Shown: positions 1 through 10,166, numbered from the stretch's first letter. The stretch is DNA of 56,972 nt from Candidatus Woesearchaeota archaeon (GCA_016177615.1 JACOUX010000041.1:1-56972); one strand, 5' to 3'. Translations and numbers: made by a program. Notes: generated by a model not told the origin, from the sequence alone.

Positions 1-1
1 A

Positions 2-2356
2 TGGTTCTGCAATAATGACGGAACAGTCAGCTCTTTGCAAATATCTTGCGATAGCGGAAAGTTGTGCTCGAATGGGGCGTGCGTTTCTTCACCACAGCCA
101 ACAGGCTCTTGCGGAAATGGCCAGCTTGAAACTAATCTAGGAGAAGAATGCGACGGAACAAATCTTGGCGGAAGGACTTGCAGCCAGGACGGATACACAG
201 GCGGATCATACAGGTGCACGGGATGCTCACTTGATGCGAGCGGATGCACAAAAGTACCCATCAAATATGACACCTGCAGCAACATTCTCTTTAGCGGAAT
301 AATAGGGCCTGCTATAAGTGCAGGAGGAACGTGCACTGTTTATTCAAGGCTTCAATGCACTGAAAATCAAGCTGACAAGCATTGTGATAGTAAAGGAAAC
401 TCATGTCCGAGTTTGGCGGACTGCCCCCGTTTGCATTGCAGCCAACCAAGCTCGCCAAGCTATTGGATAAACAGCGATCCAAGATGCGGAACAAACCCAA
501 GGGGAAATGAGGCATATACTGCCTACACATGCACGTACCCATGCGTCATCAATGATTTTGGCGGCGGAAGCGATTTTGCATTCGACAAAAGCCAAACCCC
601 TTATGTCATGAACCCAGACAGGCCTTTCAGGCCAACCCGGAAAGTGACAACAGGCCCGCCTTATATAATCAGCGATTCCTTGGCATTAACTGCAGGATAT
701 GCGAGGTACAGCGGAAGAATAGTCGACGAGTCGGGAACGCCGGTGGCCGGCGCAAAAGTCTATGACAACGACAAATCGCCAGCGCCTTTTGACCGTGAAA
801 GCCAGATATGGGAACTTACCGTCTTCCCGACAGATCCAAAATACGTGCAGTCAAGCTGCAGCCAGGTGAATGGGGCACTTTATTACTGCATGAGAAGCGT
901 GAACAAGCCCACTCTATGCTCAACAAATGCCCAGTGCAACCAGTATTCGGTCCAGTCAAGCGCAACAACTGCAAGCTGTAGCTGCCAGGCAGCCCCTGCT
1001 CCCTACAATACAATCTGGAATTCGAACGCATGCCAAGGAATATTCTCCTTAGGCAAGGAGCCTGCTGCATCCCATTTCTGCTGGACCCAGATTGTTTCGT
1101 TCACCGGAAATCCAAAAGGCAGGCTGCTCGTCGGGCAGACAGACGCGAACGGCGACATAGTCTTCGACGAGGCGTTCATTGCATACTTGTCAACGAAGCG
1201 CGCCGAGGAAGCCAAACTGGAAGTCGGTGAAGGAGGCAAAAGCGCATCCGTTGGCTTGAAGTGGGGAACAGACTCTAAATGGGACATCAGAATAGTGAAA
1301 GGGACGAAGAGTGTCGTGAAGACACTGGATTCCCAAGGAACAGGCAATTTCAATATCAATGCAAAATGTAATTTCGATGCGGGCACTTGCACAGGCGCTT
1401 CGCTTAGCGGCGGGGGAGGAGGTGGCGGAGGAGGATCAGGCGGCGGAAGCTGCGGCTCTGTAAACCAGCCTTGTTGCGCCGGAAACATTTGTAACAGCGG
1501 GCCATGCGCAGGAAATGTATGCCAAAACATTGGGACTTCATGCGCTTCACAGGCTGATGTCGGAAAAACAAGATGCAACAGCGCTAATACAGGAATTGAA
1601 AGATGCGGTCCAATAGGAAGAGGATTTGGATGGGATCTTCAAGGAACATACTGCACCAGCCCGCAAAAATGCATATACAACAGCAACGGGCCGGTATGCG
1701 GAACTATCAGCAATCCGGGTGCAGAGGGAATAGGTCCTGGAAGCATTAAGGGATGCTGCGGATTTGAGCCACAAGTTTGGGATATGACAGGTGTTTCAGA
1801 GCTTAAAGTCAAGATTAAAGGAGACAAAATTGGAACCGGAATGTCGATTTATTTAGGTCATGCAGGATCGTTTGAAATAACACCATTAAGCTCAACAGAA
1901 GGCGAATTTACAATTACCCGTGATAACTTAGGAGGATATGGCAGCTCATATTCAGGTGCAGGATATGTGGATGCTCCTGATGGAACTACCGATTTTATTT
2001 TCTTTTCAATCCAGCTTGGTGGCAGCAATGAGCCTGTGTGCACATGCCATGACATACCTGCCAATACATATCAAAACCAGCCAACTGCGTGTCGCCAATG
2101 CTCTTATCTTGATCCAAATATAGGAGCTTATGCCACCTGCGGAACTCGTGAGCAAAATACATGCCCAATTGATGCAAACTACAGGGGTGGTGGCGGAACT
2201 GAAAATAGTCTTGGCCCGTGTGTATGCAGGGCTGGATCAGGATGCCAGCAGCAAACAGGGCCCCCTATTGGCCAGGTGGGCCCAGCCACATTTGGACCAT
2301 GCGAATGCCCAACCCCTAATCCAGTTCCTGATGCAGATCACACCTGGGAATGTTAA
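2..2356 (+). CDS. Secreted cysteine-rich multidomain surface protein (5' end outside window)
   Basis: The frame is open from base 2, and the first in-window start-like codon (TTG at 35) falls inside an already cysteine-rich stretch, so the true start and any signal peptide lie upstream; 784 residues are visible. In order: a Cys-rich block with CGNGQLE and GEECDGTN (about residues 37-80), a carboxypeptidase-regulatory-like segment (YSGRIVDESGTPVAGAKVYD, about 235-257), the block GRLLVGQTDANGDIVFD, a poly-glycine linker (about 470-483), another Cys-rich stretch, and an IPT/TIG-like beta domain (about 580-680). The same blocks recur in the protein at 5595-9983, so the two are paralogues. Role inferred: disulfide-rich cell-surface or adhesion protein. 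No enzyme motif is visible. It leads three co-directional secreted-protein genes. Confidence 0.8.
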   Translation, partial: WFCNNDGTVSSLQISCDSGKLCSNGACVSSPQPTGSCGNGQLETNLGEECDGTNLGGRTCSQDGYTGGSYRCTGCSLDASGCTKVPIKYDTCSNILFSGIIGPAISAGGTCTVYSRLQCTENQADKHCDSKGNSCPSLADCPRLHCSQPSSPSYWINSDPRCGTNPRGNEAYTAYTCTYPCVINDFGGGSDFAFDKSQTPYVMNPDRPFRPTRKVTTGPPYIISDSLALTAGYARYSGRIVDESGTPVAGAKVYDNDKSPAPFDRESQIWELTVFPTDPKYVQSSCSQVNGALYYCMRSVNKPTLCSTNAQCNQYSVQSSATTASCSCQAAPAPYNTIWNSNACQGIFSLGKEPAASHFCWTQIVSFTGNPKGRLLVGQTDANGDIVFDEAFIAYLSTKRAEEAKLEVGEGGKSASVGLKWGTDSKWDIRIVKGTKSVVKTLDSQGTGNFNINAKCNFDAGTCTGASLSGGGGGGGGGSGGGSCGSVNQPCCAGNICNSGPCAGNVCQNIGTSCASQADVGKTRCNSANTGIERCGPIGRGFGWDLQGTYCTSPQKCIYNSNGPVCGTISNPGAEGIGPGSIKGCCGFEPQVWDMTGVSELKVKIKGDKIGTGMSIYLGHAGSFEITPLSSTEGEFTITRDNLGGYGSSYSGAGYVDAPDGTTDFIFFSIQLGGSNEPVCTCHDIPANTYQNQPTACRQCSYLDPNIGAYATCGTREQNTCPIDANYRGGGGTENSLGPCVCRAGSGCQQQTGPPIGQVGPATFGPCECPTPNPVPDADHTWEC
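1411..1449 (+). repeat. Poly-glycine coding tract
   Basis: A run of GGN codons inside the first surface-protein gene encodes an almost pure glycine linker with one or two serines, separating the regulatory-like domain from the distal Cys-rich part. Such low-complexity tracts can vary in length between strains. A similar but shorter Gly/Ser tract occurs at about 8325-8365 in the paralogous gene. Confidence 0.7.
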
Positions 2357-2403
2357 TTTTTTAATTTATTTATTTTAGAAATTCAAAAAGCCCAAAAATC
2401 AAA

Positions 2404-3582
2404 ATGCGAAACACAAAAAAACTTTTATCATTGCTTATAACTAGCTGGATTTACATCTTTTTATTTCCATTAAGCACACTCTCACAAGACTGCTCACGAC
2501 AGGGGCTTGAAATAAGTACAGGTGATCTGCCCACTGCATTTATCGGTAAATCCTATTCAGCAATTGTATCGGCGCAAGGCGGCAAGCCAAGCTACCAGTG
2601 GGAAGTTTCAGGATTGCCTCCGGGGTTAAGGCCGGTTTCGCGAGGATGCAGCAAAGGAACAAATGTGTACCATCCCCGGGTTTATATTGAAGGAACACCA
2701 ACAGCTGCCGGAACTTATCAAGTTACAATCACGGTCGATGACGGCTCTGACAGCGATTCAGGCACTTACACTCTTAACGTGCAGCAGGACACCACCCCTC
2801 TGCTGAGAGTCCTGTATCCGAACGGAAGGGAAACGCTTGAAACAGGGAAAACATACGAGCTAAGGTGGAATTTTAATTATCCAAACTCTGAAGAAACATC
2901 TGCAACCTCGATATCGCTTGAGCAGGCGCAGGGGACCCAGTATCAGGAAAAGGTGAGGATTTCCAATAATGCAGAGACTAAAGTTGGCAATAACAGGCTG
3001 TTGTGGACAGTTCCTACAGGGTATGAAGGAAATAATTATCGCGTCAAGGTTTGGCTGGATAAGCTGTTTCAGCTGCCTTCAGGCGCAAGCATAAGCCCAA
3101 GCGATGTTTCAGACCTTGATTTCAGCATAATACCTGATGACGGGTTCAATGAGCAGCCCACGATAACAGGATTGCCTGACATTCCTTCAAATGCCAAAAC
3201 AGGGCAATCAGTTTCATTTTCATGGAGCGCAGTTGACTCTGATAATGATGACTTATACTGGAAAATTGACTGGGGCGACGGCACTAAGTTCGAGGAAACC
3301 TGCCCTTCATCACAAAATTCAGCTAAAAGAGGCTGGTCAGTAACAAAAAGCCATTCATGGCAGGCAGCAGGCCCATATAACATAAGGGCAAGCATTACAG
3401 ACTGCAAAGGAGGAACTGATGCAGAAGAATTAAGGATAACCATTGGGTTATCAATACCGGGACTGCCGCCTGGCCCAGGAGATCCTGGAGATATCCCGCC
3501 GCCTGATGATGATAACAGTGGTGCATTGCCAGGAGCGCCAGGGTTGCCAGGTGCACCGCCGGAGAATGGGAACCTTGAATAA
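2404..3582 (+). CDS. Secreted Ig-like/PKD-domain protein
   Basis: 392 residues. The N-terminus is basic followed by a hydrophobic core (LLSLLITSWIYIFLFPLS) and a small-residue site near STLSQ, a typical Sec signal peptide. A He_PIG-type putative Ig domain follows (about 35-130; GGKPSYQWEVSGLPPGL), then a region resembling Kre9/Knh1-type beta domains (about 135-245; PNGRETLETGKTYELRW), then a PKD-like domain (about 250-350; WGDGTKFEE) and a Pro/Gly-rich tail. There is no C-terminal membrane anchor. It starts 47 bases after the preceding gene; the gap is T-rich and may hold a weak terminator or promoter. It probably joins its neighbours in one surface-protein locus. Ligand unknown. Confidence 0.75.
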   Translation: MRNTKKLLSLLITSWIYIFLFPLSTLSQDCSRQGLEISTGDLPTAFIGKSYSAIVSAQGGKPSYQWEVSGLPPGLRPVSRGCSKGTNVYHPRVYIEGTPTAAGTYQVTITVDDGSDSDSGTYTLNVQQDTTPLLRVLYPNGRETLETGKTYELRWNFNYPNSEETSATSISLEQAQGTQYQEKVRISNNAETKVGNNRLLWTVPTGYEGNNYRVKVWLDKLFQLPSGASISPSDVSDLDFSIIPDDGFNEQPTITGLPDIPSNAKTGQSVSFSWSAVDSDNDDLYWKIDWGDGTKFEETCPSSQNSAKRGWSVTKSHSWQAAGPYNIRASITDCKGGTDAEELRITIGLSIPGLPPGPGDPGDIPPPDDDNSGALPGAPGLPGAPPENGNLE

Positions 3583-3618
3583 TCAAACTAAAAAAAACTC
3601 AAAAACAATAATCGTCAA

Positions 3619-5586
3619 ATGAAAAAACACATGCGTCATCAAACAAGAGGCGGATTTTTTCTAGCCGTAGTTATAGCTACACTCATGCTTGCGGCTGTTA
3701 ATGCTGCAGGCTCCTCCGGTGATTTTGCGCCTCCGGATAACATTTTCAGGAACAATGAGTGGTCGGTAGCAGTCAGGGTTGGGACAGGCTCGCAATCAAG
3801 CACCTCAATGACTGCTCATGCCAGAAATGACATAATTTACAGGAATTTTTACATATGGCTCAACAACAGATGGCAGCAATTTTCATTTTCACAAACTACT
3901 TTAGATGGTGCCTGGATAGAGAACACTGCCTCAAAGGATATAACTGTGCAGACAGCCCAGCTAAAAGACGGGACAAATTATATGATTGCATACACATGCG
4001 CATTAGTTAATGATGTATGGAAATGCGGCTGCAAGTCTCAAAATGACTGCGGATATTGGCAATTGAGGCCTTTTACTGTAAACAAAGGAACAACTAGCGA
4101 CCTTAGAATAACTACAACATCTTTGCCAACTGCCACTGCAGGCCAGCAGTATTCTGCAAACCTACAGGCAGCTGGCGGAGCCTCTCCTTACAGATGGTAT
4201 GTCTCCAGCGGAAATCTGCCATCAGGGCTTAGCCTTGACGGAAATCTGGGGAGAATCTATGGAACTCCGATTGGCTCTTCAACACAGTTGAACATAATCA
4301 CAAATTCGCTGCCAAACGCAGTTGCAGGCCAGCAGTATTCTGCAGACATTCAGGCAAGCGGAGGACAGGCTCCACATACCTGGGAAATAATAAGCGGAAG
4401 CTTGCCTCCGGGTTTGGCTTTAAGCAGCCAGGGCATGCTGTCAGGGACAGCCGGAACAGGCGGGCCTGGCTGTGCTCAATTAAACAGCAACTCCCCAGGC
4501 AACTGCTGCTCAGGGCAAAGGTGCAGCAACGGCTATTGCAGGACAACCTGCCCAACTACACAAACAGGAACTTGCAGTTTTGGACCGGGAACAGGGCCGT
4601 TTGAATTCACGGGCATGGCTCCGGATATTTTTGACTTAAGAGGAGGAGTCACAAGCCAAAAATACCAGATAACCGGAACAGGCTTCGGTTGCGGAATGAC
4701 GGCACGCGTCGGACTGACATATGCCCCCATCACTGCTACAAGCCTTACTGAAGGATATTTCACCCTAACTGACGAGGACATGAGAGGAAATTTAAAACAC
4801 TATGCAACGCAACGCATTTACCCGGACAGCCAAGGAAGGTTTGTCCTTGAAGGCAACTTGATAAGAAGCGACGATGGTCAAAGCGACTTTTATTATGTTA
4901 CTCTATTGACTGAGCCAGGGCCGGGAAGCGGAACATGCCCAAACAGAGACAGCAACATATGCCCGCAGACGTGCAGCAGGGTTGAATGGTACAATATCGG
5001 AGGCACGTGGACAAGCACATATCCGCCGTGCGGTGCCTCTAATGTTTGCGCGACAAGAACGATATGCGGCGTGCCCAATACATGCTTCAGGGGCGGCGGG
5101 TATCAGGTGTTCCAGTGGTATGACTCGCGGTACGAGGTCAGGTGCACGCTGAAGGACGGCTGCGCGGGTTCCTTGTCATGCGACGGCGTGTGCACGAAGA
5201 AAGATCCCAGCTGCGGTGCAGGCCCTGATGAAAGCACGTGCAAAGACAAGGAAGGAGAGCCGTGCGCAGAGGGCGGAGATTTCCAGTGTGTGGGCTCGAA
5301 GAAATGTGACAACAACGGCAACCTGTTCTGTGACATAGGTACTTGCAACCCTAGCGATATTAACAGCTGCACTCCCGGACTGGAAAGAGGATGTGAAACA
5401 GAGCTGCAAGATGCAAACGACAATGATGTCCCGTCATTGCGATACAGATGCATAGGAAGAAAAATATGCCCCAGCAGCGGATCATGGGCTGGTGCCGAAT
5501 GCGAGATGTGGTCTTCCACCTGCGCAGAACCGCTCAAGAGATACTGCTCTGATGGCGGAGCTGACACCAGATTCGCGGCTTGTTGA
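3619..5586 (+). CDS. Secreted protein with two Ig-like repeats and cysteine-rich tail
   Basis: 655 residues. A signal peptide is visible (GGFFLAVVIATLMLAAVNAA). Two consecutive He_PIG-like repeats occupy about residues 170-285; both carry a version of SLP.A.AGQQYSA.(L/I)QA.GG, so they are internal duplicates. A compact Cys cluster follows (NCCSGQRCSNGYC), then an IPT/TIG-like domain (about 330-440; KYQITGTGFGCGM ... TEGYFTLTDEDMRG) matching related domains in the proteins at 2-2356 and 5595-9983, then a Cys-rich tail. It begins 36 bases after the previous stop and ends 8 bases before the next ATG, so co-transcription is likely. No catalytic motif is seen; a structural or adhesive surface role is inferred. 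Confidence 0.75.
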   Translation: MKKHMRHQTRGGFFLAVVIATLMLAAVNAAGSSGDFAPPDNIFRNNEWSVAVRVGTGSQSSTSMTAHARNDIIYRNFYIWLNNRWQQFSFSQTTLDGAWIENTASKDITVQTAQLKDGTNYMIAYTCALVNDVWKCGCKSQNDCGYWQLRPFTVNKGTTSDLRITTTSLPTATAGQQYSANLQAAGGASPYRWYVSSGNLPSGLSLDGNLGRIYGTPIGSSTQLNIITNSLPNAVAGQQYSADIQASGGQAPHTWEIISGSLPPGLALSSQGMLSGTAGTGGPGCAQLNSNSPGNCCSGQRCSNGYCRTTCPTTQTGTCSFGPGTGPFEFTGMAPDIFDLRGGVTSQKYQITGTGFGCGMTARVGLTYAPITATSLTEGYFTLTDEDMRGNLKHYATQRIYPDSQGRFVLEGNLIRSDDGQSDFYYVTLLTEPGPGSGTCPNRDSNICPQTCSRVEWYNIGGTWTSTYPPCGASNVCATRTICGVPNTCFRGGGYQVFQWYDSRYEVRCTLKDGCAGSLSCDGVCTKKDPSCGAGPDESTCKDKEGEPCAEGGDFQCVGSKKCDNNGNLFCDIGTCNPSDINSCTPGLERGCETELQDANDNDVPSLRYRCIGRKICPSSGSWAGAECEMWSSTCAEPLKRYCSDGGADTRFAAC

Positions 5587-5594
5587 GATTAAAA

Positions 5595-8500
5595 ATGGCT
5601 CAAATTAAGAAAAAAGGATTAATAGGAATTTGGATGGTAACATTGATTGTATTAATCTTAATGCCAGAAGTCTTATCCCAGTCTTCCCAAAGCTTTAGCA
5701 TAACAGTTGTTGATAGCAAAGGCAATGCTGCGACAAAAGAATTTGTGATGGCGTTAAGCCGGGGAAATGCTGACCAAGAGGGGCAACCAAGATACGTATC
5801 TTTAGGCCAGGAATTCGGACTGCTCAAAGGAAAGTCTGTAATAGTAAGAGACAACAATATGGGCATTGGCTTGGTGGACATAAGAAGATCATTCATTTTC
5901 TTTGGAAAGTTTAAGTACGATGTTGTTGTTGAATACGGTAATGAGGAAGCAGAAATAACATTCACAACATCTGATAACACATGGACTGGATTTGGCGTAA
6001 CTATTAAAATGATTGAAGGCAACACAGAAAGCGCCCAATTTGTTGTGAATCGGATAGGAGGAGCTGCTCAGTGCACTGATAGTGATGGTGGTATTGTGTA
6101 TAGTGCTCAGGGAACAACATGCGGTTCAACCTTATCTGGACAGCAATGCGGCACAGACCTATGCCAAAATCCAAACACAAATTCTATATGTGAAGGGAAA
6201 GTTAACTGTTTATTAAAAGAGCACTCTTGCAGCGGCAATAATTTGGTAACTCAAACCTATAACTGCCCAAATGGCTGCAGAAATGGGGCTTGCATTTCCG
6301 CCACTGCTTGCGCTGAAGATGCAAAGCAATGCCCTGATGGAAGATATGTCAGCAGGGTACCTCCAAATTGCGATTTTCCAGCTTGTTCTAATACACCATC
6401 AAGTTCTTGCGGCAATGGGCAGCTTGAGAGAAATTTAGGAGAAGAATGTGATGGAACAAACATTGGTGGCAGAACTTGTGCTCAGGATGGATATACTGGA
6501 GGAACATATTCCTGCACAGGCTGCAGCCTTGATGCGGGCACGTGCCTGCAAAATACTGCAATGGATAAATGTTACACACTAGTGCCTGACAACAACCGCG
6601 ATCAGGCAACAGCTGCATGGAGCAAGTGCGAAAACAATTGTTTTCTTATGTGCCTGGCTTATCCAAACATAGACCATGCTGTTACAGCGAACGGCAGAAA
6701 TTACAACTGCAGGGAAAAAATAAAAGCTTATGACCAGTGCGTGGCAGACTGTCCTAACAAACCAGCCAATCTTCATAACCGTGATCATCTCGGAAATGAC
6801 ATCGGATTAAATCAAGAACTGGAATTGCAGTGTAGATACCATTTCTTTGACTCAAGCAGCAGTGCAAGCACCGCAACAAATTTCCCATTCATCAAAGCAG
6901 AAACCCTGCATGCCCTGAACCCAGACAGGCCATTCAGGCCGGCAAGGGACATGGAAATCAAGCCTGTTTCCAGCCTTGTGAGAGAGAGCGGAAGCACGCT
7001 GGTATTCTACGGCAGAGTTTTGGATGGTGCCGGAAGGCCGATAGCAGGCGCTAAAGTGTATGATAATCAGAAATCCCCTGTGCCGGTAGATAGGGAATCC
7101 AGGCTTGCAGGAGGAGGGACAATAAAAATAAACTTCTGCACCAGCAACAGCCAGTGCCCTTCGGATTGCAAATGCGGATCAAAAGAGCTGCCTTACCCGT
7201 TTAATCGAGACGACACCAGGCTTAACATCTGCCTGAAAGCGGACTTTTCAAAGTGCGACAGCAAAGGAGTTGATCCGAATGCTGCCGACCTGTTTGCAGG
7301 AGACCCGACAGGCAAGCTTCTGGTCGGCCAGACAAACGCAAACGGAGAGATAGTGTTTGATCAGGCATTTGTCGCTTATCTCTCAAGGACCTACCGCTCC
7401 GGCAATTATGCCCCCGGGAAGATTACGATTTCAAACAGCGGCAGAAAAATATTCATCAACACCGACATTGTCCTAAATCCGGGCAGCAACTGGGTAATCA
7501 CCAACATCGCCATCAACCTAAATGCGGGCAACTGGGAAGTAAGAATCGTAAAAGGGACAAAGAGCGTAGTGAAGACATTAAACCCGCGAAGGGCGCAGAG
7601 TTATGGAAGTGGAGGCACTGCAGACATCAATTATATTATTGATGCTAAATGCAATTTTGATAGTGGGACATGCAATCTCGCGGGCGAAGGAAGCGATGGC
7701 ACAGGAGGTTCAGGAGATGCTTGTGATCCATCCAAATGGCCAAGGGGTGAGCTAGCAGGCCGCGCCGAGCCTGGTGTGATTTATGCAGGCGGTCATGACC
7801 AGACATATCATTTGACCGGCCAAAATTTCAGGCCAGGAATGAAGTGGTTTTTGATGGGCGCAGGAAACTCCTTTAATTTGGACATGATTGTCATTAGCCC
7901 GACAGAAGCTTATGCTGTAATAAGGGGGGAACAGATCGCATTTTTGCCAGCGGTTCTGGAAGAGCTTAAAGCGGCGAATAACGGAAATATCCCAGAAGAT
8001 TTCGGATTTAATGGACATTTTTCCATAGAAAATGGCGACGGCAGCGTAACCTATTCAGATTTTGTGGGTCTAAAAGTGGTGGAAGGAGAGGGACAGAGTT
8101 CATATTCTCCGCCTCCTGAACCGACGTGCCCTAACGGGCAGGCAGCTACATGCGCTTCACAGGCTGACGTTGACACGAAAAAAAAGAGATGCAACTTCCA
8201 GATTAACGCAATTGAGCAATGCACTAAAGCAGGCGCGGGATTTGCATGGGACCAGATACAGTTCTGTACTGGTGGCAGCAGCACTTCAAGCGGAGGAGGC
8301 GGCACTGGAAATTGGATTTGGATTAATGTAGGCGGCGGGGGAAGCAGCTCATCAAGCTCAAGCTCGGATGGCGGTCATTGTACAGAGACAGCAAATGGGC
8401 CAGCATGCGTTGCAGGAAGCGCTGACATGTGCGATGCACAAAGTGTCGGAAACAAAAGATGCGGCGACAATGCAGTTGATGAATGCGTTAAAGACGGAAA

Positions 8501-9983
8501 CAATTATCTGTGGAAGCCCGTTGAAACTTGCTCTAAAGATTGTTCTTTAACAGCAGATGGTGCAAAATGCGATACTTCAGGCGTTGGAGGATATAGTTTT
8601 TGCGCAGGTCAGCTGGACTGCCCGGCTGGCACCTGCGTAAACCATCTTTGCATAGAAGGAACAACGTTTGATTGCTCGCTGCTTCCAAATATTGGAAGAG
8701 GTGTAGTAATGCAGGATGGACTTCCCGTTCCAGGCGATTACATTGATTGCACTTGTACTGAAGCACAATATAGCACTTGTCATGAATTTAAATGCAATTC
8801 TAAAACAACTGGAGATCCTCTTGTTAATGCTGTATGCGATGCTGGCGGAAAACCAAGCGGCGGTTCTCCCGGACCAACAGGAAAGCCCATAGGCGCTGAT
8901 TGTACTGGAAACTTCCAATGCACTCACGGATATTGCGAAAAATCATATGACTCAACAACAGGCAAGGTAGAACTGTGTAGGCAAGGAGATTCTGGATGTA
9001 AGTGCGGCACAGGCCCTTGTGTTGGCGGAACATGTGTGACTGGTCAAAGCTGTGATTCATCACATAGATGCGGAGGGGTAGAAAGCGGCAAACCATGCGG
9101 TACACAAGGGGAATTAAGTTGCAAAAGTGGCATCTGCAGGGGGGGCATATGTGTTGAGCCTCCTGGCGCAACATGTAGCAATTCCAATCAGTGTGCTAGT
9201 AATACCTGCAATCAGGGTAAATGTGGAAACATGCCACAAGGGCAATCTGTAAATGACGAATGCAATCCCGGACAGCAGGCAGGATGTTCTAAAGGAAGAT
9301 GCCCGGGCTTAAAATCTTGCAGTGTAGTGAATGGAAGAGGTGTATGGAGCAGCGCATGTGGACAATACGATCTTTATTGCGATCCTGCTACCGGGAATAG
9401 TAGGTATGACCCAAAAACATGCAACAAACAGTGTTCAGGTTGCACCCCAACTCAAGTTTGTGATGAGTGCACAGGAGGGTGTGTTGATGCAAGCGCTCTG
9501 CTTGGCAATTCAAATCCAAATGTAAATAATTATAATCAATGCAGAGCCACGCATGACCCACTTTATTGTCTGGGACGTTCAGCCGGATGTTATCCAGGCG
9601 ATCCTTGCTGGGATACAGCTACTAACAAACCAAAAATAGGCGCTACTAGGCCTTGCTCTATAACAAATTCTAAGGGAAAGATATGTACAGGGACACAAGC
9701 TGTTGTTGATGACGCCGGTCATTTTGGAGCGTGCAATGCTGTTTGCCCTGGTGAGAGCGGCGGAATTGAAGGCGGCGCTATTTGCGGCGATGGGCAGTGC
9801 AACAACGGCGAGGACTGTAACTCCTGCTCGGGCGATTGCGGAACATGCGGAGCTTGCATACCGGACGGAAAAACATATGTCCAGGGATGCTTAGGATACG
9901 CTTCATGTCCCGGCAAACAGGAATGCGACTCCTGCGGAAACTGCAATGACTGCGCGGAATACGACCCGAACTGCGGGAAATGA
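5595..9983 (+). CDS. Giant secreted cysteine-rich surface protein
   Basis: 1462 residues counted from the ATG at 5595; the TTG at 5580 adds only five residues ahead of a good signal peptide (KKKGLIGIWMVTLIVLILM), so the ATG is preferred. It repeats the layout of the first protein in the window: CGNGQLERNLGEECDGTN block (about 275-320), NPDRPFRPARD, a regulatory-like segment with GRPIAGAKVYDN (about 480-500), GKLLVGQTNANGEIVFD, VRIVKGTKSVVKTL, AKCNFDSGTC, an IPT/TIG-like domain (about 720-830) and a very long Cys-rich tail (about 840-1460) with CxxC-rich modules and a Gly/Ser tract. Many disulfides imply an extracellular location. Likely a rigid stalk or adhesin; function otherwise unknown. 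It is the last gene of the surface-protein run. Confidence 0.8.
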   Translation: MAQIKKKGLIGIWMVTLIVLILMPEVLSQSSQSFSITVVDSKGNAATKEFVMALSRGNADQEGQPRYVSLGQEFGLLKGKSVIVRDNNMGIGLVDIRRSFIFFGKFKYDVVVEYGNEEAEITFTTSDNTWTGFGVTIKMIEGNTESAQFVVNRIGGAAQCTDSDGGIVYSAQGTTCGSTLSGQQCGTDLCQNPNTNSICEGKVNCLLKEHSCSGNNLVTQTYNCPNGCRNGACISATACAEDAKQCPDGRYVSRVPPNCDFPACSNTPSSSCGNGQLERNLGEECDGTNIGGRTCAQDGYTGGTYSCTGCSLDAGTCLQNTAMDKCYTLVPDNNRDQATAAWSKCENNCFLMCLAYPNIDHAVTANGRNYNCREKIKAYDQCVADCPNKPANLHNRDHLGNDIGLNQELELQCRYHFFDSSSSASTATNFPFIKAETLHALNPDRPFRPARDMEIKPVSSLVRESGSTLVFYGRVLDGAGRPIAGAKVYDNQKSPVPVDRESRLAGGGTIKINFCTSNSQCPSDCKCGSKELPYPFNRDDTRLNICLKADFSKCDSKGVDPNAADLFAGDPTGKLLVGQTNANGEIVFDQAFVAYLSRTYRSGNYAPGKITISNSGRKIFINTDIVLNPGSNWVITNIAINLNAGNWEVRIVKGTKSVVKTLNPRRAQSYGSGGTADINYIIDAKCNFDSGTCNLAGEGSDGTGGSGDACDPSKWPRGELAGRAEPGVIYAGGHDQTYHLTGQNFRPGMKWFLMGAGNSFNLDMIVISPTEAYAVIRGEQIAFLPAVLEELKAANNGNIPEDFGFNGHFSIENGDGSVTYSDFVGLKVVEGEGQSSYSPPPEPTCPNGQAATCASQADVDTKKKRCNFQINAIEQCTKAGAGFAWDQIQFCTGGSSTSSGGGGTGNWIWINVGGGGSSSSSSSSDGGHCTETANGPACVAGSADMCDAQSVGNKRCGDNAVDECVKDGNNYLWKPVETCSKDCSLTADGAKCDTSGVGGYSFCAGQLDCPAGTCVNHLCIEGTTFDCSLLPNIGRGVVMQDGLPVPGDYIDCTCTEAQYSTCHEFKCNSKTTGDPLVNAVCDAGGKPSGGSPGPTGKPIGADCTGNFQCTHGYCEKSYDSTTGKVELCRQGDSGCKCGTGPCVGGTCVTGQSCDSSHRCGGVESGKPCGTQGELSCKSGICRGGICVEPPGATCSNSNQCASNTCNQGKCGNMPQGQSVNDECNPGQQAGCSKGRCPGLKSCSVVNGRGVWSSACGQYDLYCDPATGNSRYDPKTCNKQCSGCTPTQVCDECTGGCVDASALLGNSNPNVNNYNQCRATHDPLYCLGRSAGCYPGDPCWDTATNKPKIGATRPCSITNSKGKICTGTQAVVDDAGHFGACNAVCPGESGGIEGGAICGDGQCNNGEDCNSCSGDCGTCGACIPDGKTYVQGCLGYASCPGKQECDSCGNCNDCAEYDPNCGK

Positions 9984-10073
9984 TGTTATACTATGTTTGC
10001 AATACATGCGATGGAACTTGCAATGCCATGGTAAGCAAAGAACTGATGTGAATGGACATTGGGGGTCTTGCAA

Positions 10074-10109
10074 TAAAAAACCCAATCGCAGCAAGCTGCG
10101 GGTTTTTTT
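10074..10109 (+). terminator. Hairpin with T-run, putative terminator of the surface-protein run
   Basis: AAAAAACCC (10075-10083) pairs with GGGTTTTTT (from 10100). The interior is a second hairpin with GCAGC and GCTGC arms around AA (10088-10099), and the right arm ends in seven Ts. The shape fits transcript termination about 90 bases after the stop of the large surface-protein gene. The inner core is shared with the nested palindromes at 10112-10166 and 55931-55981. Confidence 0.5.
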
Positions 10110-10111
10110 AA

Positions 10112-10166
10112 GCTCAAATTGAGTTGAATATCACAGCAAGCTGTGGAGTATGAACTCAATTTGAGC
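10112..10166. repeat. Nested palindrome, copy 1 of a dispersed element
   Basis: The outer arms GCTCAAATTGAGTT (10112-10125) and AACTCAATTTGAGC (10153-10166) are perfect 14-base complements. Inside is a second hairpin, CACAGC-AA-GCTGTG (10132-10145). A homologous element lies at 55931-55981. Base changes between the two copies keep pairing in both outer and inner stems, which supports a selected or inherited structure. Confidence 0.7.

Noticed and set aside
1003-1578. 191-codon minus-strand ORF, proline-rich
   Set aside because: Its composition is the antisense of the poly-glycine and Cys-rich coding strand; a shadow of the surface-protein gene.
5103-5567. 154-codon minus-strand ORF inside the third surface-protein gene
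   Set aside because: No domain, no promoter, and fully inside a convincing Cys-rich coding frame; an antisense shadow.
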